Of a DNA stretch of 37,763 nucleotides, positions 7,402 to 14,285 are shown in pieces. The first letter of the stretch is position 1, and every line of letters starts with the position of its first letter. Origin of the DNA: Ruminococcus sp. (GTDB taxonomy: Bacteria > Bacillota > Clostridia > Oscillospirales > Ruminococcaceae); contig JAGCHA010000113.1 in the NCBI GenBank assembly GCA_017649325.1, positions 1-37,763 of the forward strand. Reading direction: 5' to 3'. A program made the translations under genes and the position numbers. The notes below the pieces were generated by a model that was not told where the DNA came from, did no database searches, and worked only from the letters and a program-made list of their open reading frames with translations.

Positions 7402-8520
7402 TTATTCGGCAGCTTCGTCCTCGGCAGAGGTCTCTTCGCCGTCGGCCGCGGACTCCGTTTCGGTTGCAGCTTCCGCTTCGGTCGTATCGGCGGTCTCCTG
7501 TCCGAGCTCGGTCTTTTCGTCCTTGTGTACGGTCACGATGAAGCCGTCGGAGTTATTGCCCGATATATCGTATTTACAGCCGCTCGGCACGGGGACGTTG
7601 GTAGTCTCGTCGCCGTCCGAGGAAGGCACGAAGAATATCTCGTAGTGCGCGCCGTCATCGGTTGTGACCTGAAGGTGCTCGCTCTCGTAATTGTACTTGT
7701 CGCGGAGGAGGTCGATGTACTCCTCGAGGCACAGGTCGTTCTTGGTCATGTAGGTCGCGTGAGCGATGCCCACATAGCGGAAATGCCACGGCTCTGAGCG
7801 TATCTGTGTTATCTTTTCCTTGTTCTCGGTATAGCGCACTATAAAGCCGTATTTATAGCAGTTTTCGTTTATCCATGCGAAGTCGCCCTGTCCCTGATAG
7901 TCGAGGTCGGTCGTCTCGGTGAAGTCGAAGGCAAGCCCTGTCTCGTGCTCGCTGTGACCGGGTAGAGCCGTACGCGGGAAGCCGTCTTCGTCGGTCTCGC
8001 CGTTGTATCTGTCGTATATTTCCTGCTGATACTTCTTCGAGCGGTATGAACCGTATATCTGGAGCGTATCATTATTGTAGAGCTTGTAGAAATCATCTAT
8101 CATCTGCACCATAGGCTCATAGGCGGGGCGGAGAATGGTGTACGTATTCTCTGCGACCGTGAAATAGTCTATGCCGCGCTCATCGTTCATATCCACGATG
8201 TTCACGAGGTCTTCGTCGCTCATGCTGAAATACTCGTTTTCGCTGTTTACGAGGATGAGGTCACCGTAAAACTTATCCTTTGTCGGGACTGCGGCGTACG
8301 AGAATACCACCTTTTCGGCGTCGGGGACGATATCCGTCGGTTCCTCGACCTCGGTCTCCGTCGGTTCCTGTACGTAGCTTGACGAGGGGACTGTTTTCAT
8401 ATTGCCGTATGCATTGTAAACGTTATATCCGCCGGCACCGAGAATGACCGCACATATCACGAGCTGGGTCAGGTTCTTGGCTCTGTTTATGCTCTTTTCC
8501 TTATTTATATCCTTTGGCAT
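7402..8520 (-). CDS. VanY/M15B-family D-alanyl-D-alanine carboxypeptidase
   Basis: A 372-residue membrane-anchored peptidase. A single N-terminal helix (about 17-36) is followed by a Pro/Thr/Glu-rich spacer and a VanY domain. The zinc motif SEHETGLAFD gives H192 and D199, and EPWHFRYV gives H246; upstream YGSYRSKKYQ is the usual substrate-loop segment. It should trim the terminal D-Ala of peptidoglycan stem peptides outside the membrane. The C-terminus is a low-complexity Ala/Glu/Thr tail. I prefer the ATG at 8520, with GGAG 9 bases upstream, over the ATG at 8535, which lacks a good site. It is transcribed alone. Confidence 0.85.
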   Translation of the reverse strand: MPKDINKEKSINRAKNLTQLVICAVILGAGGYNVYNAYGNMKTVPSSSYVQEPTETEVEEPTDIVPDAEKVVFSYAAVPTKDKFYGDLILVNSENEYFSMSDEDLVNIVDMNDERGIDYFTVAENTYTILRPAYEPMVQMIDDFYKLYNNDTLQIYGSYRSKKYQQEIYDRYNGETDEDGFPRTALPGHSEHETGLAFDFTETTDLDYQGQGDFAWINENCYKYGFIVRYTENKEKITQIRSEPWHFRYVGIAHATYMTKNDLCLEEYIDLLRDKYNYESEHLQVTTDDGAHYEIFFVPSSDGDETTNVPVPSGCKYDISGNNSDGFIVTVHKDEKTELGQETADTTEAEAATETESAADGEETSAEDEAAE

Positions 8521-8535
8521 CAGCGTCATCTCCAT

Positions 8536-8841
8536 TCTGCCGAAAACTCGGCTGTCTGTTCCTTTTTTGCGGACTTCCGCACTACACGAAGAACATTATA
8601 ACATATAATCTGCGAAAAATATAGTGTTTTATACACAAATTTGTATCAGTGACAAATATCGGCTTGTGTTTCCATAAACAAACAGTGCATTTTGCACATC
8701 AACAGGCGTTGAAAGCACTGCGAGATTCGGTATTTTTGTATAAATTCTACAAAATATACTATTTGTCATTGTTACCTACGTTATTTTGTACAAAGGAACA
8801 GGGGGCGAATCTGCTGTAATTCACAATCTTTCTTAAAACGC
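8536..8841. other. AT-rich divergent intergenic region
   Basis: A gene-free stretch between the divergent VanY-like and zinc-ribbon genes. On the minus strand it holds a TGTTATAAT extended -10 (8602-8595) without a good -35, likely the VanY promoter. A leader hairpin TGCGG/CCGCA lies at about 8569-8582. A GTGCA/TGCAC inverted repeat lies near 8686. Nothing else is recognised. Confidence 0.5.
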
Positions 8842-8870
8842 TTGCATATGCCGTTCTTTGATGATATAAT
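8842..8870 (+). promoter_or_regulatory. Promoter of the repeat-containing zinc-ribbon gene
   Basis: TTGCAT (8842-8847), 17-base spacer, TATAAT (8865-8870), with TGA immediately before the -10. Confidence 0.85.
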
Positions 8871-8894
8871 AAAATCGTATAGAATGCGCTTGTG

Positions 8895-8933
8895 TGCAGT
8901 TCGCACGACCTCTTTCGGTGGCGTGCGAACGCA
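8895..8933 (+). other. Stable hairpin in the leader of the zinc-ribbon gene
   Basis: GTTCGCACG (8899-8907) pairs perfectly with CGTGCGAAC (8922-8930). TGC/GCA extends it across one bulged base. It lies about 20 bases after the predicted transcription start and is not followed by a T-tract, so it is a leader element rather than a terminator. No known riboswitch is recognised. Confidence 0.6.
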
Positions 8934-8974
8934 TCTTCAGCCTCCATTCCATTTTTCAGTGAAGGAGTGATTTC

Positions 8975-10525
8975 ATGATATGTCCGTCATGCGGAACAAA
9001 CAATGAGAAGGGTTTCAAGTTCTGCGTAAAATGCGGCAGCAATCTTGAAAACCCTCAGGAAGTCAATTATGAACAGGTGGATATGGGCGGCTATCACACG
9101 GAAGAGGAGTTCAACTCCGCAAGCAGAGGTTTTACCGTCGGTAACGGTACCTTTACCATCAACGACCGCACCTCAGCCTCTTCCGCTTCTGACATCTACA
9201 CCGCCGACGAGCTGAATGACTCGGACGAGGAATTCGACTTCAGTATGTACGACGAGCCCTTTATCCCAAGGCTTGATTCAGACAGGCTCAACCTGCCTCA
9301 GACAGGCAGCGAGCCCTTACAGCCTCAGCAGCCTCCCATGATGGGCGGTCTGCCGAATCAGCCCGCGGGCGCTCCCGCTATGGGCGGCATACCGCAGGGC
9401 GCTCCTATGGGCGCGAACCCCTATATGAACCAGCAGCAGATGATGTACAGTCAGCCGCAGATAATTGGCTACGACCCCAACGGTATGCCCATTTACAGCC
9501 AGCCGCAGCCTATGATGTACGCTCAGCCGCAGATAATCGGCTACGACCAGAACGGTATGCCCGTCTATGCTCAGGCTCCGCCTGTCATCTACGGTCAGCC
9601 CCAGATAATCGGCTATGACCCCAACGGTATGCCCATTTACAGCCAGCCGCAGCCTATGGTCTACGGTCAGCCTCAGATAGTCGGCTATGACCAGAACGGT
9701 ATGCCCGTCTATGCTCAGGCTCCGCCTATGCCCGCTTCCGATGCGCAGGCTCAGCAGAGTGCGGCTCAGGGTATGCAGGGTATGCCCGCTATGCCGGCTC
9801 CGCAGCCGCAGGCTATGCCGGGAATGCCGTCTATGCCGGGTATGCCTGCTCTTCCGCAGCAGGGCGCGAACAGTATGTACGGTATGCCCGCACTCCCGAA
9901 AGCTCCGCAGAAACAGGAGCCCGAGGAGCTCGTTGACGTTTCCGAGGACTTCTGGAAGTTCTTCGACGGCGGCGCTGCTACCAAGCATAAGGAGAGTGAC
10001 CCCGAGGACTTCTTCGGAAAGTCACGCGGCGGTATGGGCGACCTCGGCAGCCTCCGCCACAACGACAAGAAAAAGACAAGCTATATGAATGATACCCCTA
10101 TCGTTGACGCGAATAAGCTCGCGCATAACGACGCGGATAAGTTCAACAGATTCTATATGCGGCAGACCGATACCGTCAACGCTGAAAACCTTGCCGCAAA
10201 CGAACACGTAAAAGCTCAGGACCGTATGGGCGTGACCGAGCAGGTCGACGCCGGTATGCTCTCGGAAAAGCTCACAGGAAAGTCGCGCATCACTATGTAT
10301 ACGGCGGGCGAAGCCAACGCCGACTCGCTCGAGGCGTATGTCCCCGAGCACAAGGAATCAATGATGGACGGCGACCTGCACGCAGTAGAGGCTCTTCCCA
10401 AAAAGAAGAATCCCTATGAGAGCGAGCTCGACAAGATAGAGCTTCCTGAGTATATGCAGGCTAAGAAGACTGTGCGTGAGGATACGATAGAAATACCGTC
10501 GATACCGCAGGTCGGAATAGATTAA
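8975..10525 (+). CDS. Zinc-ribbon protein with YxQPQIIGYD tandem repeats
   Basis: A 516-residue, apparently soluble protein. The N-terminus is a zinc ribbon (CPSCGTNN then CVKCGSN; C3, C6, C17, C20). An acidic stretch follows, then a Gln/Pro/Met-rich region containing four 24-residue tandem repeats (158-253) and a run of short GMPxMP repeats (about 265-310). The C-terminal part (about 370-480) has a weaker 23-24-residue repeat with core [VA][DN]AxxL. No enzyme motif or membrane segment is seen. A similar layout occurs in scaffold or adaptor proteins, but the function is unknown. GAAGGAG precedes the ATG. mscL begins 27 bases after the stop and probably shares the transcript. Confidence 0.8.
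   Translation: MICPSCGTNNEKGFKFCVKCGSNLENPQEVNYEQVDMGGYHTEEEFNSASRGFTVGNGTFTINDRTSASSASDIYTADELNDSDEEFDFSMYDEPFIPRLDSDRLNLPQTGSEPLQPQQPPMMGGLPNQPAGAPAMGGIPQGAPMGANPYMNQQQMMYSQPQIIGYDPNGMPIYSQPQPMMYAQPQIIGYDQNGMPVYAQAPPVIYGQPQIIGYDPNGMPIYSQPQPMVYGQPQIVGYDQNGMPVYAQAPPMPASDAQAQQSAAQGMQGMPAMPAPQPQAMPGMPSMPGMPALPQQGANSMYGMPALPKAPQKQEPEELVDVSEDFWKFFDGGAATKHKESDPEDFFGKSRGGMGDLGSLRHNDKKKTSYMNDTPIVDANKLAHNDADKFNRFYMRQTDTVNAENLAANEHVKAQDRMGVTEQVDAGMLSEKLTGKSRITMYTAGEANADSLEAYVPEHKESMMDGDLHAVEALPKKKNPYESELDKIELPEYMQAKKTVREDTIEIPSIPQVGID
9446..9733 (+). repeat. Four in-frame 72-bp tandem repeats
   Basis: Units at 9446-9517, 9518-9589, 9590-9661 and 9662-9733. They alternate between an A form (GYDPNGMPIYSQPQP) and a B form (GYDQNGMPVYAQAPP), so the higher-order unit is 144 bp repeated twice. 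This suggests one duplication of an already diverged pair. Confidence 0.9.
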
Positions 10526-10552
10526 TTTTATTTATAAAGGAGATCTTGAAAA

Positions 10553-10987
10553 GTGAAGAAGTTTATCCAGGAATTCAAGGAATTCGCACTCAAAGGCAAT
10601 GTCATGGACATGGCTGTCGGCGTCATCATCGGTGCCGCATTCGGTAACATCGTTTCCTCTCTCACGGACGATTTCATCAACCCTCTCATCGCGTCTATCG
10701 GCGGCGCTGAGATAGCGGGCAAGATAAAGCTCCCGTGGGTGGACTACACAGGTCTCGACTCCGAAGCCGTTACCGCGCTCTGCCTTAACTACGGTCACTT
10801 CATTACAACTATCATCAACTTCCTTATCATGGCATTCTGCATATTCCTCATGGTAAAGGCTGTCAATAAGCTCATGAGCATCGGCAAGAAGAAGGAAGCT
10901 GAAAAGCCCGCTGAGCCGCCCAAGGAAGAGGTGCTTCTCACTGAGATAAGAGACCTCCTCAAGGAGCAGAACAAGAAGGCAAAGTGA
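10553..10987 (+). CDS. mscL: Large-conductance mechanosensitive channel MscL
   Basis: A 144-residue channel protein that opens under membrane tension to release solutes during osmotic downshock. The N-terminal amphipathic helix (KKFIQEFKEFALKGN) leads into the pore helix VMDMAVGVIIGAAFGNIV. The second helix lies at about 83-103, and the charged C-terminal bundle helix carries LLTEIRDLLKEQ. Start is GTG at 10553, with AAAGGAG 10-16 bases upstream; no ATG fits the N-terminal helix. Length is normal for the family. It follows the zinc-ribbon gene by 27 bases and is followed by a strong terminator. Confidence 0.95.
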   Translation: MKKFIQEFKEFALKGNVMDMAVGVIIGAAFGNIVSSLTDDFINPLIASIGGAEIAGKIKLPWVDYTGLDSEAVTALCLNYGHFITTIINFLIMAFCIFLMVKAVNKLMSIGKKKEAEKPAEPPKEEVLLTEIRDLLKEQNKKAK

Positions 10988-11008
10988 TCCGCATATTTCC
11001 GGAACTGA

Positions 11009-11038
11009 GGCTGCTGTCTGTTGACAGCAGCCTTTTTT
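11009..11038 (+). terminator. Rho-independent terminator after mscL
   Basis: A perfect 10-bp stem (11009-11018 with 11023-11032), TGTT loop, then six T. Confidence 0.95.
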
Positions 11039-11069
11039 GCGCAGATTCGCTTTTTCGAGCTTTTTTCTG

Positions 11070-11098
11070 TTGACAAGTTAATTGTTCTACTGTATAAT
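11070..11098 (+). promoter_or_regulatory. Consensus promoter of the second zinc-ribbon gene
   Basis: TTGACA (11070-11075), 17-base spacer, TATAAT (11093-11098): perfect hexamers. Confidence 0.9.
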
Positions 11099-11104
11099 AA
11101 ATGT

Positions 11105-11281
11105 GTGATTAATATTTCGTCGGTCTGCGCCGAGGCGAAAATGTACGGAACGGTCGGCAGTGCACAGCTGATTGCCCGCCTGCCTGCTTTTCAGGGGGAC
11201 GCCGTCTCCTGACGGGAGCCCGTTCCCGATGTCAGTTTCGCTGTTTATATTGATATTAAATTGCCACAAATAACACAATAT
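11105..11281 (+). other. Long structured 5' leader
   Basis: About 190 bases separate the promoter from the ATG at 11297. CCGTC (11202-11206) and GACGG (11211-11215) form a tetraloop hairpin. An alternative pairing of GGGA (11214-11217) with the later TCCC is mutually exclusive with it. No known riboswitch consensus is recognised. Confidence 0.4.
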
Positions 11282-11296
11282 AAGGAGGTACAAAAT

Positions 11297-12886
11297 ATGA
11301 AATGTTTATCTTGCGGCTATGAGCTCGACGACGACGCTGTCTATTGCAGTCAGTGCGGAAAAAAGATAGAGCTTCCCGCCGAGACGTTCGCGGAGGAGGT
11401 AAAATCCGCCGCCGACTCTGCTGCCGATGCTATATCCGACATTAAAGAAGAGGCTGTTGAGACTGTCTCTGCACCTGTCGGAGCCGTGGAAAAGACTGTC
11501 GAAAAGGCGGAGGAAAAGGCCGCGGAGGTAAAGGATACCTTTTCCGAAAAACCTCTCTCAGACACCGTTTTCGCCGATACTAACGACACCGTTGCCGCAA
11601 TAGATGAGGCTCTCGAAGCGCTCAGCTCACAGGCTGAGGTTCTCAACGAGACCGTCGCTGAGGAAATAGAGGACAAGTCCGACAGCCTCACTGACGATAT
11701 CAAAAACATTGCGGAGGAGTCCGCTGACAAAATCGAGGAAAAAATCGACGAGGCGACTGCTCCCGAGCCCGAGGAGCCCGAGATAAAGCCTCTGAAAAAG
11801 CGAGAAAAGCCGCTGAATGAGGCTCCCGCTCCTGCCGCTGAAGCAGCCGCTCCGCTCTATGCGCAGAATGAGATAGGCGGCAGCGCTCCGCAGCAGCCTT
11901 ATACTCAGCAGCAGTATGCTCCCTATAACGAGCAGTATTCAGCTCCCGCACAGGAGGAGCCCGAGGCTCCCGCAAATGTGGGCGCGCTCAGGATATCCTT
12001 CGCGGGCTTTATCGCGATAGTGTCCATAATCTTCCTCACCATCGTAAGCCTGCTGTTCTGTGTAAGAATAGGCTGCTCGGGCAAGGTGCTCGAGAACCGC
12101 ACCAAGAATATGAATATCAATACCGTCCTCGATGCTGATCTCGGCAAGCGCTCGCTCTCCGATGCCATTTACAACGAGGTCGGTTTCAGCGACGCCTCGC
12201 AGGGTGAGGTCAGCAAGGCTGATTTCAGAGCTTACCTCGCAAAGACCGACCTGCTCGCTTATACGGGCGGTTTCGTCAGAGACTACGCCGACTACTTCAT
12301 CGAGGGCGAGATAGGCGACCCCTCTGTGACTGCTAACGATATGGCTGATTTCTTCGTAAAGAACGACGACGTCGCAAAGGAATGCTTTGACCGCGAGTTC
12401 AAAACCGCCGATTATAACAGGATACGCACAAGGCTCGAAATAAAGGATACCGCCGACAACTTCTCCATCGAAAAATGGGGCAGAAAGGCGCATTTCGACC
12501 TCGCGAACCTCAGTTTTGTTTTCTCATACGTCACCCTCGGCATCATCCTCGGTCTCGTTATCGTGCTCCTCGTATGGATAGCAGTTATCGTTGACGGTAG
12601 GGGTAAGCACATCATCGGTATGTACGGCAGCATCTTTTCGTGCAGCGGCGGTATCGTTTTTGTTGTCGGTCTTGCGGCTGCGGCAGGTACCTCTATCGCT
12701 CACATCGCTACAGGCTGGTTCATCTTCTACCTCTGCGCTTCGCTCCTCCTCCCGTTTGGCGCTATGGCGCTCGGTATCGGCGCGGTCGAGCTCGTCCTCG
12801 GCTTCATCTTCAAGCGCATCAGACGCGGTATCAAAAACTCCGATAAGAGAAACAAAGCCGTCGAAAAAGCACTCCTGGGCGTGTGA
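11297..12886 (+). CDS. Zinc-ribbon membrane protein with long charged helical region
   Basis: A 529-residue protein of unknown function. The N-terminal zinc ribbon (CLSCGYEL then CSQCGKK; C3, C6, C17, C20) is followed by about 150 residues of Ala/Glu/Lys/Asp-rich sequence likely to form long amphipathic or coiled helices, then a Pro/Gln-rich linker. One membrane helix lies at about 235-258. An outer domain (about 260-405) follows, then three more helices (about 410-435, 445-470, 475-515) and a basic tail. The start at 11297 has AAGGAGG 8 bases upstream; the longer frame has no site. It has its own promoter and leader. The zinc ribbon plus four helices resembles uncharacterised envelope proteins of Clostridia. 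Confidence 0.75.
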   Translation: MKCLSCGYELDDDAVYCSQCGKKIELPAETFAEEVKSAADSAADAISDIKEEAVETVSAPVGAVEKTVEKAEEKAAEVKDTFSEKPLSDTVFADTNDTVAAIDEALEALSSQAEVLNETVAEEIEDKSDSLTDDIKNIAEESADKIEEKIDEATAPEPEEPEIKPLKKREKPLNEAPAPAAEAAAPLYAQNEIGGSAPQQPYTQQQYAPYNEQYSAPAQEEPEAPANVGALRISFAGFIAIVSIIFLTIVSLLFCVRIGCSGKVLENRTKNMNINTVLDADLGKRSLSDAIYNEVGFSDASQGEVSKADFRAYLAKTDLLAYTGGFVRDYADYFIEGEIGDPSVTANDMADFFVKNDDVAKECFDREFKTADYNRIRTRLEIKDTADNFSIEKWGRKAHFDLANLSFVFSYVTLGIILGLVIVLLVWIAVIVDGRGKHIIGMYGSIFSCSGGIVFVVGLAAAAGTSIAHIATGWFIFYLCASLLLPFGAMALGIGAVELVLGFIFKRIRRGIKNSDKRNKAVEKALLGV

Positions 12887-12918
12887 TACATAAAAACTTT
12901 CCCTATACATAAGCTTTA

Positions 12919-12983
12919 CGGGGGATTTATTGATGGAACCTTTTCAAAAGGGACTCCATCGATAGATCCCTCGTTTTGTTTTC
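12919..12983 (+). terminator. Long rod-like hairpin, probable terminator
   Basis: Three stacked stems, 12919-12926/12966-12973, 12930-12937/12955-12962 and 12939-12943/12947-12951, are followed by GTTTTGTTTT. It starts 33 bases after the zinc-ribbon gene. The length exceeds a usual terminator, so it could also be the end of a small RNA. Confidence 0.65.
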
Positions 12984-13206
12984 GCATAGGAACTGCCTTT
13001 GTCAAACGGCGACTTTTGTATACTCACTGTAGAGCGGAGCAGGTGCTGAACCTGTCTGCGATATCTTTCGTCACCCGTTTTGGACTTGCGGGGAGGCAAT
13101 TTTGGCAAAAGCCGTCCTGAAAAGCTCTTGCTTTCTGTATTTGTGATGAGGACATTTGTGCGCGTCTTGAAGACGACAACAAAAGCAGAGCGCGCTCAAA
13201 ACTTGC
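12984..13206. other. Gene-free structured stretch
   Basis: No convincing coding frame. Hairpins include 13034-13059 (GCGGA-CAGGT / ACCTG-TCTGC), GGAC/GTCC around 13081-13111, and CGTCTTGAAGACG near 13166. AGAGC (13031) and GCTCT (about 13115) could close the first two into one element. A TATACT box at 13019-13024 lacks a good -35. Confidence 0.35.
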
Positions 13207-13226
13207 ATTGTTCCACGTGGAACAAT
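13207..13226. promoter_or_regulatory. Candidate parS centromere site
   Basis: A perfect 20-bp palindrome whose 16-bp core TGTTCCACGTGGAACA (13209-13224) matches the conserved Spo0J/ParB target TGTTnCACGTGnAACA. It lies in noncoding DNA. A partial TTGTTCCA copy follows at 13226-13233. Confidence 0.65.
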
Positions 13227-13248
13227 TGTTCCAAATATGCTCCCGAGC

Positions 13249-13275
13249 AAAAAAATGACGGCAAAAATGCCGTCA
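13249..13275 (-). terminator. Minus-strand terminator without an annotated gene
   Basis: On the minus strand, a perfect 8-bp stem (13275-13268 with 13263-13256), TTTT loop, then seven T (13255-13249). No minus-strand gene feeds into it, which suggests a short RNA. Confidence 0.75.
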
Positions 13276-13311
13276 AAAACAGGGAATTGTCAGAGACTAA
13301 TGAGAACTCAT
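13249..13311 (-). ncRNA. Candidate small RNA ending at the orphan terminator
   Basis: On the minus strand a TATAAT box (13323-13318) would start a transcript at about 13311 of about 63 bases, holding an ATGAG/CTCAT hairpin and ending in the perfect terminator. The -35 is weak and no coding frame is evident. Confidence 0.3.
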
Positions 13312-13426
13312 TGCTATATTATATGCCCGTTCGGAGCGGATAATGCCTCTCTCAAAATGGTAAATAATTTAATTAGCAAGCTCGGAGTTTGTGTTTTTTT
13401 AAAAATATTAGCGAATTCGGCGCGGG

Positions 13427-13455
13427 TTGCCACTTTTGGATTTATATGTTATAAT
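13427..13455 (+). promoter_or_regulatory. Promoter of the two-component operon
   Basis: TTGCCA (13427-13432), 17-base spacer, TGT then TATAAT (13450-13455), an extended -10 promoter. The start near 13462 lies downstream of the GTG at 13458, which rules out that start codon. Confidence 0.85.
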
Positions 13456-13485
13456 TAGTGAAAAAGCATTCGATTTGTCAAAAAT

Positions 13486-13500
13486 GCCGATACTATCGGC
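13486..13500 (+). other. Hairpin in the response-regulator leader
   Basis: GCCGAT (13486-13491) pairs with ATCGGC (13495-13500). Further pairing of AAGGGC (about 13505) with GCCCTT (about 13549) is possible. The leader is about 143 bases long. Confidence 0.4.
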
Positions 13501-13604
13501 GCAAAGGGCAGACGAGGGCTTCCACCCTTGAAATTCGGCTGTTCTGCGCCCTTGAACGGCTTTTGACAGTCTCAGTAAATGCAAACCAGCAGGCAGGTGA
13601 TAAC

Positions 13605-14285
13605 TTGAAAGCAAATATTGCCATAATCGAAGACGAACCCGATATACGCCGAATTCTCCGCGATTTTCTGGAGAAAAACGGCTGCACGGTCAGCGAGGCT
13701 GCCGACGGTCTTGCCGCCTCAGAGCTCCTCGCGGACGGACGCTTCGACCTCATCCTCATGGATCTTATGCTCCCTAATATAAGCGGAGAACGCCTTATCG
13801 CGGAGCTCCGCAAACACTCCGATACACCTGTTATCGTCATTTCCGCGCGCTCTATGCTCGAGACAAGGCTTGAAGTGCTCCGCCTCGGCGCCGACGACTA
13901 CATATTAAAGCCGTTCGACCTGAACGAGGTGCTTGTCCGCATGGAGGTCGTCCTCCGAAGAACGGGCAGAGCAGAGTTCCCCGATACGCTCAGTTTCGGC
14001 GGAATAACGCTGTATCCCGCGGAAAACCGCGTCTGCTGCGGCGACAAGCCGATACCGCTCACCGCTAAGGAATTCCAGCTTTTGCTCCTCTTTATGGAGC
14101 ACCCGCAGAAGGTCTACTCCAAGGCGAACCTCTACGAATCTGTGTGGAACGAGGAATACTGTTACGAGGACAACACCGTCAGCGTACACGTCAGCAACCT
14201 GCGCTCAAAGCTGAAAAAGGCGGCAGGACGCGACCTTATCGAGACTGTCTGGGGTATCGGTTATAAGATGAAGGAGGAACAGTAA
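13605..14285 (+). CDS. OmpR/PhoB-family response regulator
   Basis: A 226-residue two-domain transcription regulator. The receiver domain has acidic pocket residues E9 and D10, phospho-acceptor D53 (LILMDLMLP), S80 and K102 (LKPFD). A winged-helix DNA-binding domain follows, with LTAKEFQLL and the VSVHVSNLRSKL recognition helix, ending in VWGIGYKM. The start is taken as TTG at 13605, with AGGTGA just upstream, because the promoter places the transcript start after the only earlier candidate and this start begins the canonical receiver strand. It overlaps the kinase gene by one base. Target genes are unknown; 11-bp direct repeats at 19408-19440 and 25620-25641 are of the kind this family binds. 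Confidence 0.9.
   Translation: MKANIAIIEDEPDIRRILRDFLEKNGCTVSEAADGLAASELLADGRFDLILMDLMLPNISGERLIAELRKHSDTPVIVISARSMLETRLEVLRLGADDYILKPFDLNEVLVRMEVVLRRTGRAEFPDTLSFGGITLYPAENRVCCGDKPIPLTAKEFQLLLLFMEHPQKVYSKANLYESVWNEEYCYEDNTVSVHVSNLRSKLKKAAGRDLIETVWGIGYKMKEEQ

Noticed and set aside
9446..9733. Regular 72-bp repeats considered as a CRISPR array
   Set aside because: Units are contiguous, in frame, without unique spacers, and encode a protein repeat.
11105..11281. Leader considered as a c-di-AMP, TPP or Mn riboswitch
   Set aside because: The conserved bases of those families are not present.
13020..13200. Region considered as 6S RNA or SRP RNA
   Set aside because: No 6S-type central bubble and no SRP apical motif could be seen, and the promoter is weak.
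13458..13604. GTG at 13458 as the response-regulator start
   Set aside because: It precedes the predicted transcript start and would add 49 residues not found in receiver domains.
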